DNA from: Roseateles sp. XES5
GTDB taxonomy: Bacteria; Pseudomonadota; Alphaproteobacteria; Rhizobiales; Rhizobiaceae
Reading direction: 5' to 3'
Length of the DNA stretch: 64,000 bases
Assembly (NCBI RefSeq): GCF_020535545.1
Contig: NZ_CP084753.1
Location: 744,001-808,000, forward strand
Shown: positions 51,539 through 60,275 of the stretch, one piece after another
Layout of the letters: the number at the start of each line of letters is the position of its first letter
Numbering within the stretch: position 1 is the stretch's first letter
Position numbers and translations under genes: made by a program
Notes under the pieces: model-generated
Databases searched by the model: none
Seen by the model: only the letters and a program-made list of their open reading frames with translations
What the model was told of the DNA's origin: nothing

Positions 51539-52423
51539 TCAATCCGGCGTGACGGGGTGGGCCGCCATCAGCTCAAGCGCGCGCACGATGCCGGAATGGT
51601 CCCAATCGGCCCCGCCATTCGCGACGCAGGTGTTGAACAGCTGCTGGGCCGTGGCCGTGCTGGGCAGTGCGACGCCGACGGCCTTGGCGCTCGCCAGCGC
51701 GAGGTTCAGGTCCTTCTGGTGCAGCGCGATGCGGAAGCCCGGGTCGAAGGTGCGCTTGATCATACGCTCGCCGTGGACCTCCAGGATGCGCGAGGTGGCG
51801 AGCCCGCCCATGAGCGCCTGGCGCACCTTGGCGGGATCGGCGCCCGACTTGGAGGCGAAGACGAGGCCTTCGGCAACGGCCTCGATGGTCAGCGCCACGA
51901 TGATCTGGTTGGCGACCTTCGCGGTCTGGCCGGCACCGTTCGGCCCGACGAGCGTGATGTTCTTGCCGATCAGTTCGAAGATCGGCCGCACCCGCTCGAA
52001 GATCGCCTCGTCCCCGCCGACCATGATGGAGAGGCTGGCCGCCTTGGCGCCCACCTCGCCGCCGGAGACGGGCGCGTCGAGATAATGCGCGCCGAGAGCA
52101 TCGATCCTTTCGGCGAACTGCTTGGTCTCCACGGGCGAGATCGAGCTCATGTCGACGACGACCTTGCCGGCCGAAAGGCCCGAGGCGACGCCGTCGGGGC
52201 CGAACAGCACCTTTTCGACATCGGGCGTATCCGGCACCATCAGGAGGATGATATCGGCCGCTTCCGCCACTGCCGCTGGACTGGCGTAGGCGGTGCCGCC
52301 GGCGGCGACAAGCTCGGCCGGCACGTCGCGCCGCGTGTTGAGGAAGAGCGTATGTCCACCCTTCAGGAGATGTCCCGCCATGGGCGTGCCCATGATGCCG
52401 AGGCCGATGAATCCGATCTTCAT
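51539..52423 (-). CDS. garR: 2-hydroxy-3-oxopropionate reductase-type 3-hydroxyacid dehydrogenase
   Basis: 294 residues of the beta-hydroxyacid dehydrogenase family. The NAD(P) motif is 'MKIGFIGLGIMGTPMAGHLLKGGH', the substrate loop 'DAPVSGGEVGAKAASLSIMVGG' and the catalytic Lys is in 'GQTAKVANQIIVA'. Sequence landmarks favour tartronate semialdehyde reductase (GarR/GlxR), which turns tartronate semialdehyde into glycerate in glyoxylate or glucarate catabolism. It stands alone, with a terminator before it and a weak hairpin after, and no glyoxylate carboligase gene in view. Confidence 0.85.
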   Translation of the reverse strand: MKIGFIGLGIMGTPMAGHLLKGGHTLFLNTRRDVPAELVAAGGTAYASPAAVAEAADIILLMVPDTPDVEKVLFGPDGVASGLSAGKVVVDMSSISPVETKQFAERIDALGAHYLDAPVSGGEVGAKAASLSIMVGGDEAIFERVRPIFELIGKNITLVGPNGAGQTAKVANQIIVALTIEAVAEGLVFASKSGADPAKVRQALMGGLATSRILEVHGERMIKRTFDPGFRIALHQKDLNLALASAKAVGVALPSTATAQQLFNTCVANGGADWDHSGIVRALELMAAHPVTPD

Positions 52424-52479
52424 GCTTTTCGCTCCTCTTGCGTTCGCAGGTTGCAGGATAGGACATCGTTCAGCCGGCG

Positions 52480-52522
52480 AACAACAAACAAAAGCGCGGC
52501 CGGTCATGCCGGCCACGCTTTT
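52480..52522 (-). terminator. Intrinsic terminator after the MHS-type transporter
   Basis: AAAAGCG-TGGCCGG ... CCGGCCG-CGCTTTT forms a long stem around CATGA, followed on the minus strand by GTTTGTTGTT. It separates the transporter gene (ends 52558) from the garR-type gene. Confidence 0.7.
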
Positions 52523-52557
52523 CTCTCTTCCGTTTCCGGTCGGCGCTGCGCCCCGGC

Positions 52558-53835
52558 CTACGATGCCCTGTCGCGGTGACGCCCAAGCAATGAAACGCAG
52601 ACCAGCGAGATGGCGGCGAGGATGCTGGCGAAGACGGCGAGCGGCCACCATTGTCCCTTGAACGTTTCCGCAAGGACGGTGCCGAGCACCGGCGTCAGGC
52701 CGCCGGCAAGGGCGCCGCAGAACTGGTAGGCGATGGAGATCGCGCTGTAGCGCACCCGCGCCGGGAAGACCTGCGAGATATAGCCGGCGATGACGGCGTA
52801 GGAGAAGGCGCCGAAGACGATGTTGACGATGAGGCCGATCTGGATCAGCGCATAGTTGCCGGTTTCCACGACCATGAACACCGGATAGGGCGTCAGCATC
52901 GCGATCGCGAGGCAGACCTGCAGGAACAGCCGCTCATTGCCCATCTTCTCGGCGATGCGCGCGCCGACCGGCTGGCAGAGGAACTGCGCGACAGCCGTCC
53001 AGAACAGGGCGTCGAGAATGGTCGGACGGGCGATCCCGGCATATTGCGTCGCATAGGCGACGAGGAAGGTGTTGTAGAAATAGACCGCTGCGATGCCGAA
53101 GGTGTTGGCGCCCATGGCGAGGAAGATCGCGCCGCGCCAGTCACGGAAGACCTCCACCGCCGGCATGGCCGACTGCTGGGCGCTCTTCCTGACCTTCTCG
53201 AATTCCGGCGTTTCCTCGATGTTGAGGCGAATGACGAGGCCGACGCCGAGCAAGGCAATGCTGACGAGGAACGGCACGCGCCATCCCCAGTCGAGGAACA
53301 CCTCCTGATCGACGAGGCCGGCGATACGGAATGCCAGCAGCGCCAGGATGAGGCCGGCCGGGCTGCCGAGCTGTGCGAAGGAGGCGAAGAAGGTCTGGCG
53401 CCCCTTCGGCGCGTGTTCTGCGGCCAGCAGCACCGCGCCGCCCCATTCGCCGCCGACGGCAATGCCCTGGAAGACGCGCAGGACGACGAGGAGGATTGGC
53501 GCCCAGATGCCGATCTGCGCATGGGTCGGCAGGAGGCCGATCAGCGCCGTGGCGCAGCCCATCATGATCAGCGTGACCACGAGAATGTTCTTGCGTCCCA
53601 TGCGGTCGCCGAGATGACCGAAGATCAATCCGCCGAGCGGCCGGGCGAAGAAGCCGACCGCGAAGGTGCCGAAGGCCGAGAGCGTCGCGATATAGGGCGA
53701 GGATCCCGTGAAGAAAAGCGGCCCGAAGACCAGCGCGGCCGCAAAGCCGTAGATGTAGAAGTCATACCATTCGATGGTGGTGCCGACGAAGGAGCCGAGA
53801 GCGGCGCGGGTCGACTGCGATTTCCTGTCTGCCAT
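52558..53835 (-). CDS. MFS transporter of the metabolite:H+ symporter (MHS) type
   Basis: 425 residues, 12 membrane helices. The MHS opening 'RAALGSFVGTTIEWYDFYIYGFAAALVFGPLFF' and loop 2-3 'LIFGHLGDRMGRKN' are characteristic of ProP/ShiA/KgtP relatives that carry carboxylates, betaines or shikimate with protons. The central loop motif 'RLNIEETPEFEKVRK' is also typical. It is 16 bases after the M20 deacylase gene on the same strand, so it may import that enzyme's substrate. Confidence 0.9.
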   Translation of the reverse strand: MADRKSQSTRAALGSFVGTTIEWYDFYIYGFAAALVFGPLFFTGSSPYIATLSAFGTFAVGFFARPLGGLIFGHLGDRMGRKNILVVTLIMMGCATALIGLLPTHAQIGIWAPILLVVLRVFQGIAVGGEWGGAVLLAAEHAPKGRQTFFASFAQLGSPAGLILALLAFRIAGLVDQEVFLDWGWRVPFLVSIALLGVGLVIRLNIEETPEFEKVRKSAQQSAMPAVEVFRDWRGAIFLAMGANTFGIAAVYFYNTFLVAYATQYAGIARPTILDALFWTAVAQFLCQPVGARIAEKMGNERLFLQVCLAIAMLTPYPVFMVVETGNYALIQIGLIVNIVFGAFSYAVIAGYISQVFPARVRYSAISIAYQFCGALAGGLTPVLGTVLAETFKGQWWPLAVFASILAAISLVCVSLLGRHRDRAS

Positions 53836-53851
53836 GTTTCCCCTCCCCCTC

Positions 53852-55126
53852 TCAGATGGCCCGCAGGCCGCACCAGCGCTGGATGAAATCGGCGATGACG
53901 CGGGTCGTCTGCTTCACGCTGTCGAGTTCGACATATTCATCGAAACCGTGCATGCGCTGACCGGACGGGCCGTAGCAGAGGCTGGGAATATCGTAGTAGC
54001 GGCCGTAGAAACGGCTGTCGGTCACGCCGGTGAACAACCAGTCCTTCGCTTCATTGCCGGTCGCCGCCTGGTGCGCCGCGCGCACGGCCGCCTCGAAGGC
54101 GCTGCCCGGTTCCAGCACGTAGTCGTCGGCCTGGAAGCCGTTCCAGATCACTTCCGGCGGGTTCGGCGCGAGGAAGGGATCGGCGGCGGCGGCCGTCATC
54201 ACGACATCGAGGATTTCCTGCCGGAAGGCGTCCAGCGGTGTGCCCGGCAGGACGGCAATGCGGCAATCGAGCTCGCACCAGGCCGGCGTGGAGCTGGCCC
54301 AGTCGCCGCCGCGGATCTTTCCAGGGTTGAACTTGATCGGCGAGGCGAGGCCCGAATACCACGGATGCGACTTGACGCGCTCGTTGAGGTCGCGCGTGAA
54401 CTGCTGCAAGGCCTCGATCAGCCGGTAGGTGGACAGGATCGCATTGGTGCCCTGCTCGCTTTCGGCGACATGGGCCGGCATGCCCTTCACCGACAGGCGG
54501 AACCACATGACGCCGATCTGGCCGCGACCGATATGCAGGCCCGTCGGCTCGGGAATGAAGCAGGCATCTGCGCGGTAGCCGCGCGCCAGCGTCGAAAGCG
54601 CGCCGTTGCCGGTGGATTCCTCCTCCGTCACGGTCTGCACATAGACATCGCTGCCGGGCAAATATCCGGCCGTGCGCAGCGCATCGAGCGCAAAGACCAT
54701 GGCCGAAACACCGGATTTCATGTCGCAGGCGCCGCGTCCGAACAGCTTGCCGCCGACGATCTCGCCGCCATAGGGCTGCTGCGACCACATGTCGGGCGGC
54801 CCGACCGGCACGACATCGACATGGCCCTGAAGGATCAGGCTGCGGCCGACCGGCTGGGGCGCGCGGATCGAGGCGACGACCTGCACGGCCTTGTCGTAAT
54901 CGGTATCGGCAACCGGCGAGTAACCCGGCAGATGCGCCATCGCCACGTCCGAAAGCACGTAGCGGTCGACGCTCCAGCCGCGCTCGCGGAAGGAACCGGC
55001 GATCCAATCCTGGCAGGGGCCTTCGAGGCCGCGCTGGCTGGGAAATCCGGTCAGGGTCTTCAGCCATTCGACCTGGCGGTCCCAGTTCGCCGCGATGGCG
55101 TGGTCCAGTTGTGCTGCGGTGAGCAT
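53852..55126 (-). CDS. M20-family deacylase (ArgE/DapE-like)
   Basis: 424 residues. The metal ligands are 'LQGHVDVVPVG', 'GRGACDMKSG', 'TVTEEESTGNGAL' with the catalytic Glu pair, and a final His in 'RMHGFDEYVE'. The dimerisation domain (about 190-310) includes 'KGMPAHVAESEQGTNAI'. Members remove acyl groups from amino acids such as N-acetylornithine or N-formyl compounds. It is the first gene of the operon, divergent from the LysR gene, and likely acts on the transported solute. Confidence 0.88.
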   Translation of the reverse strand: MLTAAQLDHAIAANWDRQVEWLKTLTGFPSQRGLEGPCQDWIAGSFRERGWSVDRYVLSDVAMAHLPGYSPVADTDYDKAVQVVASIRAPQPVGRSLILQGHVDVVPVGPPDMWSQQPYGGEIVGGKLFGRGACDMKSGVSAMVFALDALRTAGYLPGSDVYVQTVTEEESTGNGALSTLARGYRADACFIPEPTGLHIGRGQIGVMWFRLSVKGMPAHVAESEQGTNAILSTYRLIEALQQFTRDLNERVKSHPWYSGLASPIKFNPGKIRGGDWASSTPAWCELDCRIAVLPGTPLDAFRQEILDVVMTAAAADPFLAPNPPEVIWNGFQADDYVLEPGSAFEAAVRAAHQAATGNEAKDWLFTGVTDSRFYGRYYDIPSLCYGPSGQRMHGFDEYVELDSVKQTTRVIADFIQRWCGLRAI

Positions 55127-55224
55127 ATGTTTCCTCCTCCACGGGCGTCATCGCCCAAGATCCTCCCGAGCCCGCTTTCGGCAGGTTCGGCCCAGCCGGA
55201 GACATAGGCCACTCGCAATGATCT

Positions 55225-55255
55225 GAAAAATATATAATCATGCGCCATATTTTTC
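55225..55255. promoter_or_regulatory. LysR-type operator dyad
   Basis: GAAAAATAT-N13-ATATTTTTC is a perfect 9-bp dyad in the 145-base divergent region, 17 bases before the LysR start. It fits an A/T-rich LysR box. Confidence 0.6.
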
Positions 55256-55271
55256 ATTTTATGGAACATTG

Positions 55272-56231
55272 ATGCGCTCGACCCTGACCCTTCGGCAGTT
55301 GCGCTATGTCTGCGAAGTCGCCCGGCTGCAGAATGTGCTCGCCGCCTCCAAGGCCCTGATGATCTCGACGTCCTCCATTCTCGCCGCCATCGATGCCGCG
55401 GAGGCGGAGGCGGGAACGCGCATCTTCAACCGCTTCCCCGCCAAGGGCATCCGCATCACGCCGGCCGGCGCCCGCTTCGTCGCGGCCGCGACGCGGCTGC
55501 TGGCGGCGGAGCACGAATTTTCGCGCGCCACCGGCGACATTTCCGCCCGCTTCCCCAAACCCCTTCGTGTCGGCTGTTTCGAACCCTTCGGAACCCTGCT
55601 GCTGCCGAACCTGCTACGGCGTTTCACCGTCGGCGAAGAGGCGCCGGAAATCATCCTCAGGGAAGGCGACCAGAACGACCTGCGGGACTGGCTTGCCGGC
55701 GGGGAGATCGAATTTGCCGTGCTCTATGACGGCGAGACCATCGCCCCCTTTTCGCCGACGCCCATCTGTCTCATCCCGCCCCATGTCGCCATGCATGCCG
55801 ATGATGCGCTGGCCAACGCGCCGGCGGTCCGCATCGAGGATATCGCCCGCCGCCCCTTCGTTCTTTTGGATCAGCCCGAGACCGCGCCGCAGCTTCTGGC
55901 GATCTTCCGCATCCTGGCGGAAATGCCGCGCATCAGTTTCCGCGCCCGGACCTATGGCGCGGCGCTTGCGGCCGTCGGCGAGGGCTTCGGCATGTCCATC
56001 CTCAACCTGAAGCCCATGACGCGGCTCGACACCGACCGCGGCACCATCGTGCGCAAGCCCATCGCCGACGACCTGCCGCCGGCAAAGCTCGTGGTCGCCG
56101 ACCTCTATGGTGCGGAGAAGCCCGCGTTCCTGCGGGACTTCATCGGGGTTTTCAAGGCGTATATGCGGGAGATCGGCCCTGCGGGTTTTTCCGTCACCAC
56201 GCCGGAACGGCAGCACGACCTTCTGCTGTAG
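55272..56231 (+). CDS. LysR-family regulator
   Basis: 319 residues. The winged helix is 'LTLRQLRYVCEVARLQNVLAASKALMISTSSILAAIDAAEAEAGTRIFNRFPAKGIRITPAG' (5-65), and the effector domain begins 'PLRVGCFEPFGTLLLPNLLRRF' near residue 96. The recognition helix is slightly atypical (MISTSSILAAI), which some atypical LysR proteins share. It starts at ATG 55272 with a TTG one codon earlier. It is divergent from the M20/MHS operon, which it probably controls. Confidence 0.88.
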   Translation: MRSTLTLRQLRYVCEVARLQNVLAASKALMISTSSILAAIDAAEAEAGTRIFNRFPAKGIRITPAGARFVAAATRLLAAEHEFSRATGDISARFPKPLRVGCFEPFGTLLLPNLLRRFTVGEEAPEIILREGDQNDLRDWLAGGEIEFAVLYDGETIAPFSPTPICLIPPHVAMHADDALANAPAVRIEDIARRPFVLLDQPETAPQLLAIFRILAEMPRISFRARTYGAALAAVGEGFGMSILNLKPMTRLDTDRGTIVRKPIADDLPPAKLVVADLYGAEKPAFLRDFIGVFKAYMREIGPAGFSVTTPERQHDLLL

Positions 56232-56247
56232 GGCCCTGCAATGCCGC

Positions 56248-57342
56248 TCAGGCCCGGCGTCGCCCCTTTGCCGCCCGCGCGGCAAGCCGACGACCGATCC
56301 AGGAAAGGTAGGAGCAGGACAGCAGGAACCAGACGCCGACGAAGATATAGGCTTCCAGCGCCTGATTGCCCCAGGCGACGTCGCTGAAGGCCATGCGGGC
56401 GGTGGCGCTCAAGTCATGCAGTCCGAGGATCACGACGAGGGACGTGTCCTTGTAGGCGCCGATGGTGCTGTTGACGAGAGCGGGCATCGCCCGCTCGATC
56501 GCCTGCGGCAGGAGAATGAGGCGGGCGGTCTGCCAGAAGCCGAGGCCGAGCGAAGCGGCGGCCTCATGCTGGCCGGCGGGCAGCGCCATCAGGCCGCTGC
56601 GCACGTCCTCGGCAAAATAGGCCGCATGGAAGAAGACAAGTGCGACGAGGACCGCGACGATCGGATCGATGGCCATGCCTTTCGGCAAGGTCAGCGGCAG
56701 CACGAAGACGCCGACGAAGAGCAGCGTCACCATCGGCACGCCGCGCATGATCTCGACATAGGCGCCCGCGGCCCTGTGCAGCAGCCGGTGGCGCGTCTGG
56801 TAGCGGGCGAGCGCCAGCAGCACCCCGACCGGCAGGGCGAGGGCAAGCGCGATGGTGGAGAGGATGAGAAGGATCGGCAGGCCGTTCCATCGCGTGGCAT
56901 CGACCGGCGCAAGGCCGAGAACGCCGCCGCCCATCAGGACGAAGGACGCAACCATGCCCGCCGCCCACAATCCGGCGAAAAGGCGCATATCCGGCCAGCG
57001 CCCGCTGACGGCCATCTGGCCGGTCGCGACGGAAAGGTCGAGCAGCAGGAGCGAAACCAACATCGGCCGCCACTGCGCCTCGAACGGATAGGTGCCGAAA
57101 AGGATGAAGCGCGATTTCTCCACCCAGAAAGGCCAGCAGGCGCCTGCGGCCTCGGCGCAGGCGGCGGGGTCGGCAAAGGGCGATACGGCCGACAGGACGA
57201 GCCAATCCACGATGACCCAGAGGATGGCAAGAACGAGGCCGCCGCTGATCAGCGACAGGAGGCTCGCACCCGGCCGGGAGAGGTGTTTCCGCAGCCAGGC
57301 GGCAAGGCCGCCGGATACGATGGGTTGCGCCATTTCGCTCAT
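56248..57342 (-). CDS. Amino-acid ABC transporter permease (AapM-like)
   Basis: 364 residues with eight membrane segments, the long form typical of the general amino-acid permease (Aap/Bzt). Landmarks are 'AYVEIMRGVPMVTLLFVGVFVLPLTLPKG' and the EAA loop 'LPAGQHEAAASLGLGFWQTARLILLPQAIERAMPALVNSTIGAYKDTSLVVILGLHDL'. It forms a channel with the AapQ-like subunit, whose stop it overlaps by four bases. No ATPase gene follows; the next gene is the convergent LysR gene. The transporter must borrow an ATPase from elsewhere or lack one. Confidence 0.9.
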   Translation of the reverse strand: MSEMAQPIVSGGLAAWLRKHLSRPGASLLSLISGGLVLAILWVIVDWLVLSAVSPFADPAACAEAAGACWPFWVEKSRFILFGTYPFEAQWRPMLVSLLLLDLSVATGQMAVSGRWPDMRLFAGLWAAGMVASFVLMGGGVLGLAPVDATRWNGLPILLILSTIALALALPVGVLLALARYQTRHRLLHRAAGAYVEIMRGVPMVTLLFVGVFVLPLTLPKGMAIDPIVAVLVALVFFHAAYFAEDVRSGLMALPAGQHEAAASLGLGFWQTARLILLPQAIERAMPALVNSTIGAYKDTSLVVILGLHDLSATARMAFSDVAWGNQALEAYIFVGVWFLLSCSYLSWIGRRLAARAAKGRRRA

Positions 57343-58532
57343 CGCGCACCTCTTCCTTCCCGGGCGCGAATGCGTGCGCTCCAGTGGTTCAGCGCGCCGG
57401 TGAGCACAAGGCAGAGCAGCAGATAGATCGACATGGTGATCAGCATGGTTTCAAGCGGCCGGAAGGTCTGGTTGATCGCGGTGCCGGCGACCGACATGAG
57501 GTCGGAGTAACCGACGGCGATCGAGATGGAGGTGTTCTTCAGGAGATTGGCGAACTGGTTGTTGAGCGGCGGCACGACGGTGCGCAGCACCTGCGGCACG
57601 ACGACGAGCCGGGTCGTCTGACCGCCCTTGAGGCCCAACGCCGCGGCGGCCTCGACCTGCCCCTTCGGCACGGCCTCGATGCCGCCGCGCAGCACCTCGG
57701 CGATCTGCGCGCCATGATAGAGGCCGAGCGCAACCGCGACCGTGCAGAACTGGATGGAAAGAGCGATGCCGCCCTCGACGGAAAATCCTTCCAGCACCGG
57801 CCAGGAAAGCCCGAGCGGCGCGCCGATGACGAAGGCGAGCGCCACCGGCACGGCAACACAAAGCCCGAGGGCGACCGGCATCAGCGGCACGCGCCGGCCG
57901 GAAAGGGCCTGCCGGCGTGCGGCGCGGCGTGCCCATAGCCAGATGACGGCGGGAACGAGGACCAGGCAGGCGGCGAGCCAGAGCGTGTTGCGCGGGTCCT
58001 CCGACAGCCAGGGCAGATAGATGGCCCGGTTGGAGATCGTGAAGGGGCCGAGTTGCAGTGCCTGCCGGATGGCGGGCAGACCGTTTACCGCGGCGACGAA
58101 AATGACCAGCAGCACGAGGATTTTCGGCAGGTTGCGGAAGAGTTCGACATAGGCGAGCGCGAAGAGCCGCGCGACCGGCGAAGCACTGACGCTCAGGAGG
58201 CCGAGCAGCAGACCGGCGAGTGCGGCAAGAACGAGGCTCGCCGCGGCGACGGCGATGGTGTTGGCGAGGCCGGCGAGGATGGCGCGCAGATAGCTGTCGT
58301 TCGCGCCATAGGGAATGAGCGTCTCGCTGAGGTCGAAACCGGCCTGCTGGCCGAGGAAGGCGAAGCCCGGCTGGATGCCGGCCGCCGTCATGTTCGAATG
58401 GACGTTGAAGGCGACGAATGCCAGAGCCGCGAGGATCGCAAGGCCGACACCGATATCGGCAAGGGACACGGACGGCCCTGCCTTGGGCGGACCGTCCTGC
58501 ACGGGTTGGGGAACTTGCAGCTTCCGGTCCAT
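57339..58532 (-). CDS. Amino-acid ABC transporter permease (AapQ-like)
   Basis: 397 residues, eight membrane segments. The AapQ pattern is 'LAYVELFRNLPKILVLLVIFVAAVNGLPAIRQALQLGPFTISNRAIYLPW' and 'GGIEAVPKGQVEAAAALGLKGGQTTRLVVVPQVLRTVVPPLNNQFANLLKNTSISIAVGYSDLM'. A cytoplasmic N-terminus of about 35 residues precedes helix one. It starts nine bases after a Cys-X5-Arg phosphatase gene, an unusual neighbour for an Aap system. Confidence 0.9.
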   Translation of the reverse strand: MDRKLQVPQPVQDGPPKAGPSVSLADIGVGLAILAALAFVAFNVHSNMTAAGIQPGFAFLGQQAGFDLSETLIPYGANDSYLRAILAGLANTIAVAAASLVLAALAGLLLGLLSVSASPVARLFALAYVELFRNLPKILVLLVIFVAAVNGLPAIRQALQLGPFTISNRAIYLPWLSEDPRNTLWLAACLVLVPAVIWLWARRAARRQALSGRRVPLMPVALGLCVAVPVALAFVIGAPLGLSWPVLEGFSVEGGIALSIQFCTVAVALGLYHGAQIAEVLRGGIEAVPKGQVEAAAALGLKGGQTTRLVVVPQVLRTVVPPLNNQFANLLKNTSISIAVGYSDLMSVAGTAINQTFRPLETMLITMSIYLLLCLVLTGALNHWSARIRAREGRGAR

Positions 58533-58541
58533 GGGGCGCCC

Positions 58542-59051
58542 TCAGGGGTTGGTTTCGACAGGCGCGGCAAAGCGCGCGACGAGCGCCTTCTGTGCCTCGG
58601 TTTCCGGCCCGGAGCCGGCGGCGGCGACGCGCGCGGTGGCCTCCACCGCATCGAGACCGAGCGCTCGCAGGATGCAGATCGCGAAGGTGCCCGTGCGGCC
58701 GATGCCGGCCGCGCAATGCACGAAGACCCGGCCACCGGCGGAAAGCGCCTGCGCGATCTCCCCGGCAAGGGCGAAGAGACCTGCCTCGTCCTCCGGGACA
58801 CCGAAGTCCATGATCGGGAAGCGGGAGACGGCGATCTCGATCCCATCGGCGAGCGCCGCCGCATAAAGCGGCGACTTCCCTTCGATTTCCGCAAGCGACG
58901 TGAGGCTGACGATGCGCGTGATCTGTTGGCCCCGCAAAGCCTCCATATCCTCGTCGAACGGGCGCAGGCGGCCCGGCATCGGGCCGAGCCAGAGCGTGCC
59001 GGCAATGCCGGATGGCAGCCGGAGGGGACGCAGGAAGGGTGTTTCGGTCAT
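58542..59051 (-). CDS. Protein-tyrosine/dual-specificity phosphatase-like protein 2
   Basis: 169 residues of a Cys-based phosphatase. The P-loop is HCAAGIGRT with nucleophile Cys113 and Arg119; the general acid may be Asp82 in 'PIMDFGVPED'. The N-terminal 'LPSGIAGTLWLGPMPGR' and 'RIVSLTSLAEIEG' follow the cyclin-dependent-kinase-inhibitor-3/dual-specificity pattern. It could hydrolyse a phosphoprotein, phosphoinositide or phosphorylated metabolite. It overlaps the GntR gene by four bases and is followed by AapQ, so it is encoded inside the transporter operon. Confidence 0.82.
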   Translation of the reverse strand: MTETPFLRPLRLPSGIAGTLWLGPMPGRLRPFDEDMEALRGQQITRIVSLTSLAEIEGKSPLYAAALADGIEIAVSRFPIMDFGVPEDEAGLFALAGEIAQALSAGGRVFVHCAAGIGRTGTFAICILRALGLDAVEATARVAAAGSGPETEAQKALVARFAAPVETNP

Positions 59052-59668
59052 GCGGCTTCCAGCGCAAGCGCGGTAAAAAGGGCGGCCGGCGTCTGCGCGG
59101 ACGCAACCGCCGCGACGGTTGGGCGCAACGCCAAAAAGGCGGCATGGACATCCGCATGCGCAGCCTGCATGCGCCAGCGGATCACCCGCCAGTGCAGGGC
59201 CGCATGGGCTTCGGCGGCGATGGGATCCTGGACGAGACCGGAGACCAGATCGAGGAACAGCGCACGGATGGTGAAATAGCTCTCGACGGGCGTCTCGCCG
59301 GGATTGGCCGTGAGTTCGGCAATCGTGGCAAGCTGGATGCGGGACGGCATCGCGAAGGCCGGCGCGCAGCAACGCGTGCAAAGCCGCAGCATGTCCGACA
59401 GCATCGAGAAATGCAGGTCGCGCTGGGCGGGATCGAGCGTGCTCACCACCGTGCCGACACCGGATCGCGTTTCGAGCAGGTGCTCGAAGGAGAGCCGTTG
59501 CAGGACCTGGCGGATCGGCGTGCGGCTGACGCCGAACTCCTGCGCCAGCTTGCCCTCATGCAGCATCATCGGCGTATCGGGATGGGTCGTGCAGATGCGG
59601 AAGCGCAGTTCCTGCAGCATATCCTCCGAACGGGGCGGACCGGATCTCGATGTTTGCGGCAAGCTCAC
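59048..59668 (-). CDS. GntR-family regulator
   Basis: 206 residues. The winged helix is 'LRFRICTTHPDTPMMLHEGKLAQEFGVSRTPIRQVLQRLSFEHLLETRSGVGTVVSTLD' (about 20-75), with a helical C-terminal domain that resembles the FCD class but is short. The start is a GTG at 59668, after AAGGGAAAAGC, and overlaps the upstream phosphatase stop by four bases. It lies inside the operon and is likely the repressor of the promoter at 61369-61397, where a GntR-like palindrome is present. Confidence 0.85.
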   Translation of the reverse strand: MSLPQTSRSGPPRSEDMLQELRFRICTTHPDTPMMLHEGKLAQEFGVSRTPIRQVLQRLSFEHLLETRSGVGTVVSTLDPAQRDLHFSMLSDMLRLCTRCCAPAFAMPSRIQLATIAELTANPGETPVESYFTIRALFLDLVSGLVQDPIAAEAHAALHWRVIRWRMQAAHADVHAAFLALRPTVAAVASAQTPAALFTALALEAA

Positions 59669-60246
59669 GCTTTTCCCTTTCCATTGCTTCGGCGCGCCTG
59701 TGCGCAGCCTTTGTCCTGAAGATGCAGCCAGGCCTCCTGAAGCGGGCTTTCGACCGATTCCGGAAAGGCTTGGCGCACCGCCGACAGGGCCTCTTCCACC
59801 GGAAGGCCCTGCCCGTTGAGAATGTGGGCGGCGACCATGCCGCTCCGCCCCGCGCCGTAGCTGCAGCAAAGAGCGATGGCCCGGCCGCCGGCAAGCAGTG
59901 CGGAAATCCGCCCCTCCAGCCGCCGCCACGCCCGCATCCACGCCGCGCCGGGCGCGGAAAAATCGTCGATCGGCAGGGCGGCGAAGACGATCCCGGCCTG
60001 TCTGACCCGTTGCCGCAGCATGGGCCGGAAACCGGGCGGGCAATCGCCGTCGCGCGCCAGGAAGAGGAAGAGAGCGGTCCCGCCAGCGACAAGCGCCTGA
60101 AGCGTCTCGTCGACACCATCGGGATCGACCCAGGCTTCGCCGCGATGATCGATCGTCACGCCGGGCGCGCCGAGGGTCACAAGACGCCCTCCGCCGGGAC
60201 AATCGACGGTGGCGCGGATGGATATGGTCTCCTCGATATCCGCCAC
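59665..60246 (-). CDS. Cys-X5-Arg phosphatase-like protein 1
   Basis: 193 residues. The P-loop is C128-SYGAG-R134 in 'CCSYGAGRSG', with a second Cys at 127, and Asp94/95 ('LPIDDFSAPG') could be the general acid. The N-terminal part has 'TLGAPGVTIDHRGEAWVDPDGV'. It is only distantly like the second phosphatase, so the two are not a recent duplication. The GTG at 60246 has AAGGAGGAGGAG seven bases upstream; a GTG at 60279 is also in frame. It lies 29 bases after the binding protein gene. The substrate is unknown; a phosphorylated compound imported by the transporter is one idea. Confidence 0.78.
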   Translation of the reverse strand: MADIEETISIRATVDCPGGGRLVTLGAPGVTIDHRGEAWVDPDGVDETLQALVAGGTALFLFLARDGDCPPGFRPMLRQRVRQAGIVFAALPIDDFSAPGAAWMRAWRRLEGRISALLAGGRAIALCCSYGAGRSGMVAAHILNGQGLPVEEALSAVRQAFPESVESPLQEAWLHLQDKGCAQARRSNGKGKA

Positions 60247-60275
60247 GCCGCCGCTCCTCCTCCTTGCCGTTCGCC

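Noticed and set aside
55261..55272. Three-codon frame (ATG GAA CAT TGA) overlapping the LysR start
   Set aside because: Could be a regulatory mini-frame but nothing beyond its presence supports it.
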